NCBI GenBank assembly: GCA_035468985.1 | Contig: DATISF010000042.1 | Location: 48,684-112,683 of the forward strand | From: DASVHS01 sp035468985 | Lineage (GTDB): Bacteria > Acidobacteriota > Thermoanaerobaculia > Gp7-AA8 | Reading direction: 5' to 3' | DNA: 64,000 nt | Shown: positions 26,050 to 36,033 of the stretch, in pieces | How the letters are laid out: each line of letters starts with the position of its first letter | Position numbering within the stretch: the stretch's first letter is position 1 | The notes under the pieces: model-generated | Told to the model about the DNA's origin: nothing | Databases searched by the model: none | The model's input: only the letters and a program-made list of their open reading frames with translations | Translations under genes and position numbers: made by a program

Positions 26050-26841
26050 ATGGCTTCCATGGACAAACGGTCGTTCGACGACCTCGTCAAGTTGATGAAA
26101 ACACTGCGCGGCCCGGGCGGATGTCCCTGGGATCGCAAGCAGAGCCTGCCGGACCTCAAGCCGTTCGTCATTGAAGAGGCTTATGAAGTCGTGGACGCCA
26201 TCGACCGCGAGGACCGCCAGGCCCTGATGGAAGAGATCGGCGACCTCCTGCTGGAATCCGTGTTCATCGCCGAGATCACGCGCGAAGAGCAATCGTTCGA
26301 CGTTTACGACTCGATCACCGCGATTCACGACAAGCTCGTCCGCCGTCATCCGCATGTTTTCGGCGACGTCGAAGCAAACGATGCCGAACAGGTGCTCACC
26401 AACTGGGAAAAGCAGAAGAACGAGGAGCGGAAAGCGGAGAACAAGAGCGTGCTGGCCGGCGTGCCGGCGTCGCTGCCGGCATTGCTGAAATCGTTCCGTC
26501 TGACGGAGAAAGCATCGCGCGTCGGCTTCGACTGGCAGAAAACGCACGATGTCTTCGTGAAGATCGACGAAGAGATTCGCGAGTTGCGTGAGGCGCTCGA
26601 CGGCGGCGATCCGAAGGCGATCGAGGACGAGCTCGGCGATGTTTTGTTCACCGTCGCCAACGCCGCCCGCAAGGCCGGCGCCAATCCGGAAGAGGCCCTG
26701 CAGTCGACCAACCGCAAGTTCATCCGCCGCTTCTCGGCAATGGAGTCCGCGGTTCGCGCCACCGGGCGCAATCTCGATCAGCTCACTCTCGAAGAAATGG
26801 ACGCCCTGTGGGACGAGGCCAAAGCCGCGGAACGAACGTAA
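26050..26841 (+). CDS. mazG: MazG nucleoside triphosphate pyrophosphohydrolase
   Basis: The product contains two MazG helical domains. The first has GPGGCPWDRKQS and the metal-binding EEAYEVVDAI / EEIGDLLLE motifs; the second has EEIRELREAL and EDELGDVLFTVAN. MazG hydrolyses (d)NTPs to monophosphates, cleaning the nucleotide pool and affecting ppGpp. Length is near the usual 260. Starts at 26008, 26050 and 26059 are all possible; 26050 or 26059 agree best with the family N-terminus. It overlaps yidD if the latter starts at 26808. Confidence 0.93.
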   Translation: MASMDKRSFDDLVKLMKTLRGPGGCPWDRKQSLPDLKPFVIEEAYEVVDAIDREDRQALMEEIGDLLLESVFIAEITREEQSFDVYDSITAIHDKLVRRHPHVFGDVEANDAEQVLTNWEKQKNEERKAENKSVLAGVPASLPALLKSFRLTEKASRVGFDWQKTHDVFVKIDEEIRELREALDGGDPKAIEDELGDVLFTVANAARKAGANPEEALQSTNRKFIRRFSAMESAVRATGRNLDQLTLEEMDALWDEAKAAERT

Positions 26842-27140
26842 CGCGGACGGCCGTGGCGTTTCTGGCGATCGCCGTGATTCTCGTGGCGGCGCATGACATC
26901 GCCGCGACTCCGCGCGATTCGTTCAGCGCTCGCGCGACGATCGCCGCCATCGACGGCTACCGCGCGCACGTCTCGCCGCACCTGCGCGGCGTCATCCAAT
27001 GCCGCTTCACGCCGACCTGCTCCGCGTACGGCCGGGAGTCGGTGCGGAAGTACGGTTTCCTCGTGGGATCGTTTCGTGCGGCCAGGCGCATCGCTCGCTG
27101 CGGGCCTTGGACGCCGGCGGGAACCGTGGACAACCCTTAG
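26808..27140 (+). CDS. yidD: YidD-like membrane protein insertion efficiency factor
   Basis: A hydrophobic N-terminal helix is followed by the YidD core, with GYRAHVSPHLR, CRFTPTCSAYGRESVRKYG and the final RCGPW motif. YidD helps YidC-mediated insertion at the inner membrane. Here it is downstream of mazG rather than in the usual rnpA-yidD-yidC cluster, so it is displaced or a second copy. The start is uncertain: GTG at 26808 (overlapping mazG) or GTG at 26853. The stop TAG is shared with the start of a family A palindrome. Confidence 0.85.
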   Translation: MGRGQSRGTNVTRTAVAFLAIAVILVAAHDIAATPRDSFSARATIAAIDGYRAHVSPHLRGVIQCRFTPTCSAYGRESVRKYGFLVGSFRAARRIARCGPWTPAGTVDNP

Positions 27141-27310
27141 AGCCTCTGCGCAAGCCGTCATCCTGAGTCGGCGAAGCGCGACGAAGGATCTCAGGATGCG
27201 AAAACGCCTGCCATTTCGAGATCCTTCGCCGTCTTCGCGGCTCAGGATGACGGGAACAACACCTTGCGCAGAGGTTCCTTAGCAGAGGTTCCTTAGCAGA
27301 GGTTCCTTGG
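27136..27310. repeat. family A palindrome with triplicated 14-bp end
   Basis: This full family A element (left terminus CTTAGAGCCTCTGCGCAAG at the yidD stop) has a right terminus, CAGAGGTTCCTTAG, present three times in tandem at 27269-27282, 27283-27296 and 27297-27310. Such end triplication is unique in this window. It opens a 413-bp gene-free stretch consisting only of repeats. Confidence 0.85.
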
Positions 27311-27362
27311 TGGCGCGACGGGCGTCCTCGCGCGTCGGCGGCCGAGACGGCCGCCGCTCCAC
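27310..27362. repeat. family E GC-rich palindrome, copy 1
   Basis: This ~53-bp element, roughly GTGGCGCGAC..GCGTCGGCGGCCGAG ..CCGCCGCTCCAC, forms a GGCGGCC/GGCCGCC hairpin. It is inserted directly between two family A elements. Confidence 0.7.
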
Positions 27363-27488
27363 GTCATCCTGAGTCGGCGAAGCGCGACGAAGGATCTCAG
27401 GATGCGAAAACGCCTGCCATTTCGAGATCCTTCGCCCCTCTTCGCGGCTCAGGATGACGGGAACAAGGACTGCGCAGACGTTCCTTAG
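27362..27488. repeat. family A palindrome
   Basis: The CATCCTGAGTCGGCGAAGCG and CTTCGCGGCTCAGGATGACG arms surround the usual core; the element ends GCAGACGTTCCTTAG. Confidence 0.8.
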
Positions 27489-27554
27489 TGGAGCGACGGG
27501 AGTGGAGCGACGGGCGTCCTCGCGCGTCGGCGGCCGAGGCGGCCGCCGCTCCAC
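27488..27554. repeat. family E palindrome, copy 2
   Basis: The element has GTGGAGCGACGGGA in partial tandem duplication, then the GCGGCCGAGGCGGCCGC hairpin and GCTCCAC. Its right end touches the nth stop codon (TAG at 27554-27556 on the minus strand). Confidence 0.75.
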
Positions 27555-28201
27555 TACTCCAGCGGTTCCTCGGCGCTCGGACAAAGCTCGTTCAACCGGC
27601 ACTCGCTGCAGCGCGGCTTTCGGGCCACGCAGACTTCCCGCCCATGCAGGATCAAACGGTGCGAGAAGCTCGTCCAGTCCTTCTTCGGAATCAGCTTCAT
27701 CAGATCGTCTTCGATCTTCACGGCATCCGATTCGGACGTGAGACCGAGGCGTGCGGAAACGCGGGTGACGTGCGTGTCGACGACGATGCCGACCGGCGTC
27801 TCGAACGCGTTCGACAACACGACGTTCGCCGTCTTCCGGCCAACGCCCGGTAAGGCGGTCAGCTCCTCCATGGTGCGAGGGACGTCGCCGCCATGACGTT
27901 CCACGATCGCTTTCGACGCCGCGACCACCGCCTTCGCCTTGTTGCGGAAGAAGCCCGTCTGCCGGACGTCTTTCTCCATCTCCACCTGGCTGGCGCCGGC
28001 GAAAGCCTTCGGATCCGGATACTTGCGGAAGAGTGACTTCGTGACGATGTTCACGCGCACGTCGGTGCTCTGCGCGGAAAGCATCGTGGCGATCAGCAAC
28101 TCGAAGGCGTTCGTGAAGTCGAGCGAGCACTTCGCCTTCGGATACATGCGCTTGAGGCGGGAGACGATTTCCAGCGCACGTTCCTGCTTCTTCGTTGCCA
28201 C
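27554..28201 (-). CDS. nth: endonuclease III
   Basis: This 215-residue base-excision-repair glycosylase/AP lyase removes oxidised pyrimidines. The helix-hairpin-helix LPGVGRKTA contains catalytic Lys123, Asp142 lies in VDTHV, and the [4Fe-4S] ligands are Cys191, Cys198, Cys201 and Cys207 in the canonical C-x6-C-x2-C-x5-C spacing. It is divergent from hutU across 24 bp. Its stop codon lies at the edge of a family E repeat. Confidence 0.96.
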   Translation of the reverse strand: MATKKQERALEIVSRLKRMYPKAKCSLDFTNAFELLIATMLSAQSTDVRVNIVTKSLFRKYPDPKAFAGASQVEMEKDVRQTGFFRNKAKAVVAASKAIVERHGGDVPRTMEELTALPGVGRKTANVVLSNAFETPVGIVVDTHVTRVSARLGLTSESDAVKIEDDLMKLIPKKDWTSFSHRLILHGREVCVARKPRCSECRLNELCPSAEEPLE

Positions 28202-28225
28202 GGCCCGAGAGTATCATCGACCGCC

Positions 28226-29893
<1,668 letters not shown>

Positions 29894-29916
29894 TCAACGA
29901 AAGGTTTGGAGGTTTC

Positions 29917-31023
29917 GTGAACGCAGTAGAAAAAGACTGGGTGAATATTGTTTTCCTCACCCTCACACCCATCATCGGCATCGCCGGAACGGCCCTCTAC
30001 ACGTGGCATTCCGGGCTTCATCTCTGGATGCCGCTGCTGACGATCGGACTGTATCTCGCCGTCGGCATGTCCATCTGTGCCGGATACCATCGCTTTTTCG
30101 CGCACAAGACCTACGAGTGCTCGCCTGCGGTCCAGGCGCTCTATGCGTTCTTCGGCGCGATGGCCGCGCAGAACTCGATCCTCTGGTGGTCATCGAGCCA
30201 TCGCGTTCATCACAAGTACCAGGACAAGGATTGGGATCCGTACAACATCCGCCGCGGCTTCTGGTGGGCGCATATCCTGTGGATCTTCTACAAGTTGAAG
30301 GAGCGCCCGGAGTCGTTCGAGAACTCGCCCGATCTGCTCGCCAATCCGATCGTCATGTGGCAGCACCGCTGGAAGAACGCGATCCTCATCCTCGGCGGCT
30401 TCGGAATTCCGACCGCGATCGGCGCAATGTTCGGCGATCCGATCGCCGGCCTTCTCTGGGGCGGTTTTCTCCGGATCGTCATCGTCCACCACACCACCTT
30501 CTTCGTGAACTCGCTGGCCCACACGTTTGGTGAGCCGACGTTCAATGCCGAAGCGTCGGCGCGCGACAACTGGTTCGTGGCCATGCTCACCCTCGGCGAG
30601 GGTTATCACAGCTTCCATCACCGTTTCCCCACCGACTTCCGCAACGGCATCCACTGGTATCACTGGGATCCGGCGAAGTGGTTCATCCGCGGGCTGCGCT
30701 GGATGGGTCTGGCCAGGGATCTCCGCGCCACCGCGCTTCCGCAGATCGAGCAGGCGCGTCTGCGTGCCGCGCTGCTCGTCGTCGCGCCGCAGATCGAGCG
30801 CGCGCATCCGACGATGGCGGAAGAGATCCGCGCGCGGATCGATGCCGCGGTTCAGCACCTCGAGATTGCCGTTGCACTCTGGCGCCAGCATCTCGAGGAG
30901 CGGACCAGCGCGCCGGAGCAATGGCGCGAGACGCGACGGCGCGCGAAGCTCTCCGTCCGTCAATCGCGGCGCAACTGGAAGCACGCCGTGCGCATGCTGG
31001 CCGCACTGCCGCAAGCCGCGTAA
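29917..31023 (+). CDS. membrane fatty-acid (acyl-CoA/phospholipid) desaturase
   Basis: This 368-residue delta-9-type desaturase has four membrane segments and the three histidine boxes that bind the di-iron centre: HRFFAH, HRVHH and GYHSFHHRFP. The last ~100 residues are a charged helical tail beyond the usual desaturase core. GTG at 29917 has GGAGG five bases upstream; longer in-frame extensions read through hutU and are not real. The electron donor is not encoded nearby. It sets membrane fluidity by unsaturating acyl chains. Confidence 0.92.
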   Translation: MNAVEKDWVNIVFLTLTPIIGIAGTALYTWHSGLHLWMPLLTIGLYLAVGMSICAGYHRFFAHKTYECSPAVQALYAFFGAMAAQNSILWWSSSHRVHHKYQDKDWDPYNIRRGFWWAHILWIFYKLKERPESFENSPDLLANPIVMWQHRWKNAILILGGFGIPTAIGAMFGDPIAGLLWGGFLRIVIVHHTTFFVNSLAHTFGEPTFNAEASARDNWFVAMLTLGEGYHSFHHRFPTDFRNGIHWYHWDPAKWFIRGLRWMGLARDLRATALPQIEQARLRAALLVVAPQIERAHPTMAEEIRARIDAAVQHLEIAVALWRQHLEERTSAPEQWRETRRRAKLSVRQSRRNWKHAVRMLAALPQAA

Positions 31024-31031
31024 CGAAAACC

Positions 31032-31607
31032 CTAAGGCTTCACACCGAGACGGCGCAGCGCCCGCTGCGCCGTTTTCGCAAGACGCGGAAACAGGCAGGC
31101 GTCACCCGCGACCTGCCGGTAGAGATCGATCGCCGACGCGTTCTCGCCGCCGCGCGCTTTGTCGGCGGCGCGATCAAGGGCGGAGTTGCGTGCCAGTTCG
31201 CGCCTGTCGATCGTCTCGCGGACCATCGCCTCGACCGCGGCAGCGGTCAAGGCGCCATCTGCCGGTTCGACGCGCGCGAGCTCCTTCTCCCCTTCCATGA
31301 GCACGGCGAGCGGAGGCTTCGCTCCCGAGAGTTTCAAGACCATCAGCCCGTCGTCCACTCGCACCACCTGCATGCCGATGCAGCGTCCCGCGTACAGCGT
31401 CAGCCGCTGTGAAGTGATGAGATCGGAATGGCGCATCTCGTCGGCCGAGGTCGGCATCCAGAAAAGAATGAACGGCGTCCTCAGCGGCTCGGCGCCGGGC
31501 TCGAGCACTTTCCACGGAACGAACGACAGATGAGAGTCTCCGGCCCATGCGCGTGCGGCCAGCAGCGTAACGAGGACGACTCCGCCAATCCGGATCCGCC
31601 TGCGCAT
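31032..31607 (-). CDS. secreted hypothetical protein with possible TPR-like end
   Basis: The 191-residue product begins with a signal peptide (MRRRIRIGGVVLVTLLAARA, cleaved near AWA-GD). A beta-rich middle (FILFWMPTSADEMR, DGLMVLKLSGAKPPLAVLME) vaguely recalls a thioredoxin fold without CxxC, and the helical C-terminal part has GENASAIDLYRQVAGDACLFP, like one TPR unit. I do not recognise a family. It ends eight bases from the convergent desaturase stop. Confidence 0.7.
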   Translation of the reverse strand: MRRRIRIGGVVLVTLLAARAWAGDSHLSFVPWKVLEPGAEPLRTPFILFWMPTSADEMRHSDLITSQRLTLYAGRCIGMQVVRVDDGLMVLKLSGAKPPLAVLMEGEKELARVEPADGALTAAAVEAMVRETIDRRELARNSALDRAADKARGGENASAIDLYRQVAGDACLFPRLAKTAQRALRRLGVKP

Positions 31608-31698
31608 CACTCTCTCGGGGAAACGGCGCGATTATATGCAAACGCTCGAGGCGGGCGTCAAACCTGGACGTGCTCATGGTCCACGGCGCGGCCGGCGA

Positions 31699-32625
31699 TC
31701 AGTTGAGATTTTCGGGATAGAACGCGATCTTGCTGTTCGTGCGCAGCTCGTTGGTCAGACGCTTCACGGTGCCCATGACGTCAGCGGCGTGCTGTGTCAT
31801 CAGGAATTCCCTGATGTCGTTCTTCACCTCGTCGAACGCCTGCGTGCGGGGCGGCTTCTTGTCTTCGACGAAGATCAGGTGATATCCGAACTGGCTCTCC
31901 ACGATCCCGCTCATCATCATCGGCTTGAGCGCGAACGCGGCGTCCTCGAAACCCTTGTCGAGCGTGCCCTTGACCACCCATCCGAGGTCGCCGCCGGCGG
32001 AGGCGGCGCCGTCCTCGGAGTACTGGCGGGCGGCCGCCATGAACCGGTTCATGAGGACGCGCTGCATCTCCGGCGTGGCGTCGCGCGGCGACGGCGCTCC
32101 GGAGCGGATCTCCGTGGCCACCGTCTTGATCTTGTCGAGCGCGTCCTGCTTCGGCTTGTTGTTCCAGGTGATGACGATGTGCCGCACCTTGATCGATTCC
32201 GGCACTCCGAAATCGCCCGAATGCTCGTCGTAATACTTCTTCACCTCGGCGTTCGTGACGACGTTCGGCGCCACGACATCCTTGATGTACTGGTCGAAAA
32301 GCGCCGAGTCCCTGGCCGCATCGACCGCGGCCTGCACGTCCGGCCGCTTGTCGAAGCCGCTCTTCATCGCTTCCTGCAGGAGAAGACGCTTCGAGGCGTA
32401 GTTGTCGAGAAAGGCGAGCTTCCCACCCGACTTTTCGTACTGCGCGCGCATCTGCGCGCCCATGTTGTTGTACAGCGAGTCGAGCTTCGCCTTCGTGATC
32501 ACTTCGCCGTTGATCACGGCGACGACCTTCTGGTCGTTCGCGGCCGGCGCCGCCGTTTTTGCGTTCTGCGCGAAGCCGCCGGCAGCCGCGAGCAGTGTGA
32601 TGATGGCAACGAGGGATCGCTTCAT
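31699..32625 (-). CDS. periplasmic parvulin-type peptidyl-prolyl isomerase (SurA/PrsA-like)
   Basis: This 309-residue exported foldase has a signal peptide (cleaved at GFA-QN) and a helical SurA-N-like domain starting VVAVINGEVITKAKLD. The parvulin domain (about 150-270) has IKVRHIVI, QYSEDGAASAGGDLGWV and SQFGYHLIFVEDKK, and a C-terminal helix follows. It presumably helps outer-membrane or periplasmic proteins fold. The start was set at the ATG with GGAGG eight bases upstream. It is divergent from dnaB across 232 bp. Confidence 0.92.
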   Translation of the reverse strand: MKRSLVAIITLLAAAGGFAQNAKTAAPAANDQKVVAVINGEVITKAKLDSLYNNMGAQMRAQYEKSGGKLAFLDNYASKRLLLQEAMKSGFDKRPDVQAAVDAARDSALFDQYIKDVVAPNVVTNAEVKKYYDEHSGDFGVPESIKVRHIVITWNNKPKQDALDKIKTVATEIRSGAPSPRDATPEMQRVLMNRFMAAARQYSEDGAASAGGDLGWVVKGTLDKGFEDAAFALKPMMMSGIVESQFGYHLIFVEDKKPPRTQAFDEVKNDIREFLMTQHAADVMGTVKRLTNELRTNSKIAFYPENLN

Positions 32626-32857
32626 CGTTCCTCCAGGGTGTGAGACGCGGAAACGGACGACAAGTTCCGCGAAAACGCGCTCACAAACGTTGCACCGGCG
32701 GCCGGGATTCCACACGTCGTAGAACTTGGGCACCTGTGGAAAACTCCGGGCATCGCGGCTCGCCGCCCCTTTCCTCGGCATTTCGCTGTGCAAAACGTGC
32801 GAGCGAATCTGCTGATGACTGGCGTCGAAGTTTCCCTCACAATCTCCTCACCGTCTG

Positions 32858-34249
32858 ATGTCAGTTGCTCAACTCGATGTAGCACTCGACCGACCGCTGC
32901 CGCAAAGTACTGACGCGGAGCGCGCCGTCCTCGGCTCCATCCTCATCAACAACAACGCCTTCTACCGCGTCCTCGGCACGATCGATACGCCTGATTTCTT
33001 CCGCGATGCGCACCGCACCATCTTCGGAGCGATGCGGCTTCTGGCCGAGCAGAGCCGCGAGATCGACCTCCTCACCCTGAAGGATGAGCTGGCCAAACGC
33101 GGACAGCTCGACGTCGTCGGAGGCTCCGCGTATATCTCCTCGCTCGTCGACGGCATCCCCGACGTGGCCAACGTCGAGCGCTACGCGCGGATCGTGAAGG
33201 AGAAATCCACGCTCCGGCGGCTGATCGTCATGGGCAACAGCGTGATGCGCGCCGCTCTCGACGCGCCGAACGAGCCGGGCGAAGTCCTCAACATCGCCGA
33301 GAAAACGCTCTACGAGATCGCTGAAGGGAGCATCGAGAAGGGATTCGTCGCGCTCGATCGCATCACCCGCTCGAACATGGAGGCGATCGAACAGCTCCAC
33401 AGCGCCGGAAAACTGATCACCGGCATTCCGACCGGCTACGACCGCTTCAACGAGTTCACGTCGGGCTTCCAGGCGCAGGACCTGATCATCATCGCCGCCC
33501 GCCCTTCGATGGGGAAGACGTCGTTCATGATGAACATCGCCGAGTCGATCGCCATCCCCGACAAGGGCGGCCAGCCGCGCGGACAGAGGCTCTATTCAGT
33601 CGGCGTCTTCTCGCTCGAAATGTCGAAGGAGCAGATCGGCCTTCGCATCCTCTCTTCCGAGTCGGGCGTGCCCAACCACCTGATTCGTGCCGGCATGCTG
33701 TCCGAGCGCAACTGGCGTGATCTCGCCGAGGCTTCGGCGCGGCTGGCGAAGGCGCGGATCTATGTCGACGATACTCCGGGCATGGACGTGATGGAGATGC
33801 GCGCGAAGGCTCGGCGCCTGAAGATGGAGGCGCAGCTCGACATGGTCATGGTCGACTACCTCCAGCTGATGTCGGTGAAGGGAAAAGTCGAGTCGCGCAA
33901 CCAGGAAATCTCGCAGATCTCGCGCGGCCTGAAAGCGATCGCCAAGGAGCTGAACCTTCCGCTGGTCTCGCTGTCCCAGCTGTCGCGCCGCCCCGAGCAG
34001 CGAACCGGCGATCACCGCCCTCAGCTCGCCGACCTCCGCGAGTCGGGCTCGATCGAACAGGACGCCGACGTCGTCTGCTTCATCTACCGCGACGAGGTCT
34101 ACAACAAGGAAACGGAAGAGAAGGGGATCGCCGAGATCATCATCGCCAAGCAGCGCAACGGCCCGATCGGCGACTTCAAGCTCGTCTTCCGAAACGACAT
34201 CACCAAGTTCTTCAACTACGAGCCGCAAGGCGAGCCTCCGCCGGTCTGA
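32858..34249 (+). CDS. dnaB: replicative DNA helicase
   Basis: This 463-residue hexameric helicase unwinds the fork. The N-terminal domain (DAERAVLGSILINN) is followed by a linker and the RecA-like core with Walker A ARPSMGKTS, Walker B MVMVDYLQLM and the arginine-finger region SQLSRRPEQR. Length and order are standard and no intein is present. The 232-bp upstream gap contains one DnaA-box-like 9-mer but no cluster. Confidence 0.97.
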   Translation: MSVAQLDVALDRPLPQSTDAERAVLGSILINNNAFYRVLGTIDTPDFFRDAHRTIFGAMRLLAEQSREIDLLTLKDELAKRGQLDVVGGSAYISSLVDGIPDVANVERYARIVKEKSTLRRLIVMGNSVMRAALDAPNEPGEVLNIAEKTLYEIAEGSIEKGFVALDRITRSNMEAIEQLHSAGKLITGIPTGYDRFNEFTSGFQAQDLIIIAARPSMGKTSFMMNIAESIAIPDKGGQPRGQRLYSVGVFSLEMSKEQIGLRILSSESGVPNHLIRAGMLSERNWRDLAEASARLAKARIYVDDTPGMDVMEMRAKARRLKMEAQLDMVMVDYLQLMSVKGKVESRNQEISQISRGLKAIAKELNLPLVSLSQLSRRPEQRTGDHRPQLADLRESGSIEQDADVVCFIYRDEVYNKETEEKGIAEIIIAKQRNGPIGDFKLVFRNDITKFFNYEPQGEPPPV

Positions 34250-34250
34250 G

Positions 34251-34274
34251 TAGTTATTTGAAATAAAATAACTA
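34251..34274. other. AT-rich inverted repeat after dnaB
   Basis: The palindrome TAGTTATTT-GAAATA-AAATAACTA begins directly after the dnaB stop codon. It is strikingly AT-rich for this genome. It lacks a following U-tract, so it may be an operator, an mRNA 3' structure or part of the promoter for the next gene. Confidence 0.4.
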
Positions 34275-34353
34275 AGCTCGGCCGTTCCTCCTGACTGCTC
34301 CCCCCAGTTCGAGACTGACCCCCGGTTCAAGCACAGCAGTGGGAGGTTTGCGG

Positions 34354-34728
34354 TTGGAAGCCCAACGGAAAAAAGTCCTCGTCGTCGAGAACGATGAAGT
34401 CATCGTCACCCTCATCACCCACATCCTGACCCGCAGCTCGTATGTCGTTCACACGACGCTCGACGGGCTCGAGGCGGACAACCTGCTCGAGCGCAGCGAC
34501 TACGACGCGATTCTCCTCGATCTGAGAATGCCCAACGGCGGAGTCGACCTCATCCGCAGGATCGAGGCTCGCAACCCAGAGTTGCTCCGCAAGATCATCG
34601 TCGTGACCGCTGCGCTGGATGAGCTTCCGAAAATCGCCGGCAAACCGATCTGCGCGGTCGTTCGGAAACCGTTCGAGGTAGGTCACTTGCTGGACACGGT
34701 TCGCGCCTGTATCGATCCGGACGCGTAG
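34354..34728 (+). CDS. single-domain response regulator
   Basis: The 124-residue protein is a lone receiver domain: acidic pair in VVENDE, phospho-acceptor Asp56 in LLDLRMP, and the conserved Lys in VVRKPFEVG. It has no output domain, so it acts through protein contacts like CheY or in a phosphorelay. I placed the start at TTG 34354 because GGAGG lies seven bases before it; the GTG 15 bases earlier overlaps that site. It precedes the NfeD gene by 21 bp. Confidence 0.85.
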   Translation: MEAQRKKVLVVENDEVIVTLITHILTRSSYVVHTTLDGLEADNLLERSDYDAILLDLRMPNGGVDLIRRIEARNPELLRKIIVVTAALDELPKIAGKPICAVVRKPFEVGHLLDTVRACIDPDA

Positions 34729-34749
34729 CGCACCTCGTTCGGAGGGAGA

Positions 34750-36033
34750 ATGGGGCCGATGCGCCGCGCCATCGCCGTTCTCGCGCTCCTCGTTTCCACC
34801 GCCGCTCCCGCCGCGGTCATCCGCATTCGCGTCGACGACATGATTCATCCGATCACCGACGAGTTCATCGGCCGCGCGATCGACGAAGCGGCCGCGCAGC
34901 GTGCGGACGCGGTGCTCATCGAGCTCAGCACGCCCGGAGGGCTCGACGAATCGACGCGCTCCATCGTTCAGAAGATCATCAAATCGCCGGTGCCGGTGAT
35001 CGTGTACGTGACACCGAGCGGCTCGCGCGCCGCCTCCGCCGGCTTCTTCATTCTCGAATCATCGGACATCGCCGCGATGGCTCCCGGAACGAACACCGGC
35101 GCCGCCCATCCTGTCCTTCTCGGCGAGAAGCTCGACGACGTCATGAAGATGAAGCTCCAGAACGACGCGGCGGCGTTCATTCGCAGCCTCGCGCACCAGC
35201 GCGGCCGCAACATCGCCGCGGCGGAAGCGGGAGTACGCGAAGCGAAGTCATACAGCGAGAGCGAGGCGCTCTCACAGAAACTGATCGACTACGTCGCTCC
35301 GGACACGCCGGCGCTCCTGCGCGCGATCGACGGCAAGACCGTCACGCGTTTCAACGGCTCGAAGCAGGTCATGCACGTGGCCGCTTCGCCGGTTCGCACG
35401 ATCGACATGTCGCTGAAACAGCGGCTGCTGTCGTGGATCATGAATCCGAACATCGCCTTCATCCTGATGTCGCTGGGGATGCTCGCGATCTGGGCCGAGT
35501 TCAACCATCCCGGCGCGATCGTGCCCGGCGTCGTCGGCGTCATCTCCATCGTGCTCGCCGTCTTCGCTCTGAACCTTCTTCCGACGCGGTACTCAGCGCT
35601 GGTGCTGATCCTCGTGGCCTTCGCGCTTTTTGCGCTCGAAGCGAAATTCGTGTCGCACGGCATCCTCGGCATCGGCGGCGCGATCTGCATGATCATCGGC
35701 GCGCTGCTGCTCGTCGATGGTCCCATTCCGGAGATGAGAGTGAATATCGTCACCGCAATCGCCGTCAGCGTTCCATTCGCCATCATCGCGGTCTTTTTGA
35801 TGACGCTCGTCCTCCGCGCTCGGAAAGCAAACGTCGCCACCGGGCGCGAGGGAATGATCGGCGAGATGGGCGTGGCGAAGACGGCCGTGGGATCCGACGG
35901 CAAGGTCTTCGTTCACGGCGAGATCTGGAACGCAACGGCAAAGACTCCCATCAGCGAAGGCTCGAGGGTCCGCGTGAGAGCCGTCGATGGACTACGAGTG
36001 ATCGTCGAGCCGGTCGACGCGCCGGCCACCTGA
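34750..36033 (+). CDS. NfeD/ClpP-class membrane serine protease
   Basis: The 427-residue protein has a signal sequence and a periplasmic ClpP-like protease domain (about 25-210) with ELSTPGG and the catalytic Ser96 in SRAASAGFF. Four to five membrane helices (about 230-360) and a C-terminal OB-fold NfeD domain (MIGEMGVAKTAV, VFVHGEIWNA) follow. Long NfeD proteins cleave membrane partners such as stomatins; no stomatin gene is adjacent here. A GGAGG site precedes the ATG. The stop codon is in a heptanucleotide tandem repeat, and the last 42 bases overlap the convergent glycosyltransferase ORF. Confidence 0.9.
   Translation: MGPMRRAIAVLALLVSTAAPAAVIRIRVDDMIHPITDEFIGRAIDEAAAQRADAVLIELSTPGGLDESTRSIVQKIIKSPVPVIVYVTPSGSRAASAGFFILESSDIAAMAPGTNTGAAHPVLLGEKLDDVMKMKLQNDAAAFIRSLAHQRGRNIAAAEAGVREAKSYSESEALSQKLIDYVAPDTPALLRAIDGKTVTRFNGSKQVMHVAASPVRTIDMSLKQRLLSWIMNPNIAFILMSLGMLAIWAEFNHPGAIVPGVVGVISIVLAVFALNLLPTRYSALVLILVAFALFALEAKFVSHGILGIGGAICMIIGALLLVDGPIPEMRVNIVTAIAVSVPFAIIAVFLMTLVLRARKANVATGREGMIGEMGVAKTAVGSDGKVFVHGEIWNATAKTPISEGSRVRVRAVDGLRVIVEPVDAPAT

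Noticed and set aside
27136..27554. Possible CRISPR array, because similar units recur
   Set aside because: The units are palindromic elements of differing families abutting each other, without regular spacers or cas genes.
32735..32743. DnaA-box-like TGTGGAAAA upstream of dnaB as a replication origin
   Set aside because: There is only one 9-mer with a mismatch, and no cluster, AT-rich unwinding region or dnaA/dnaN nearby.
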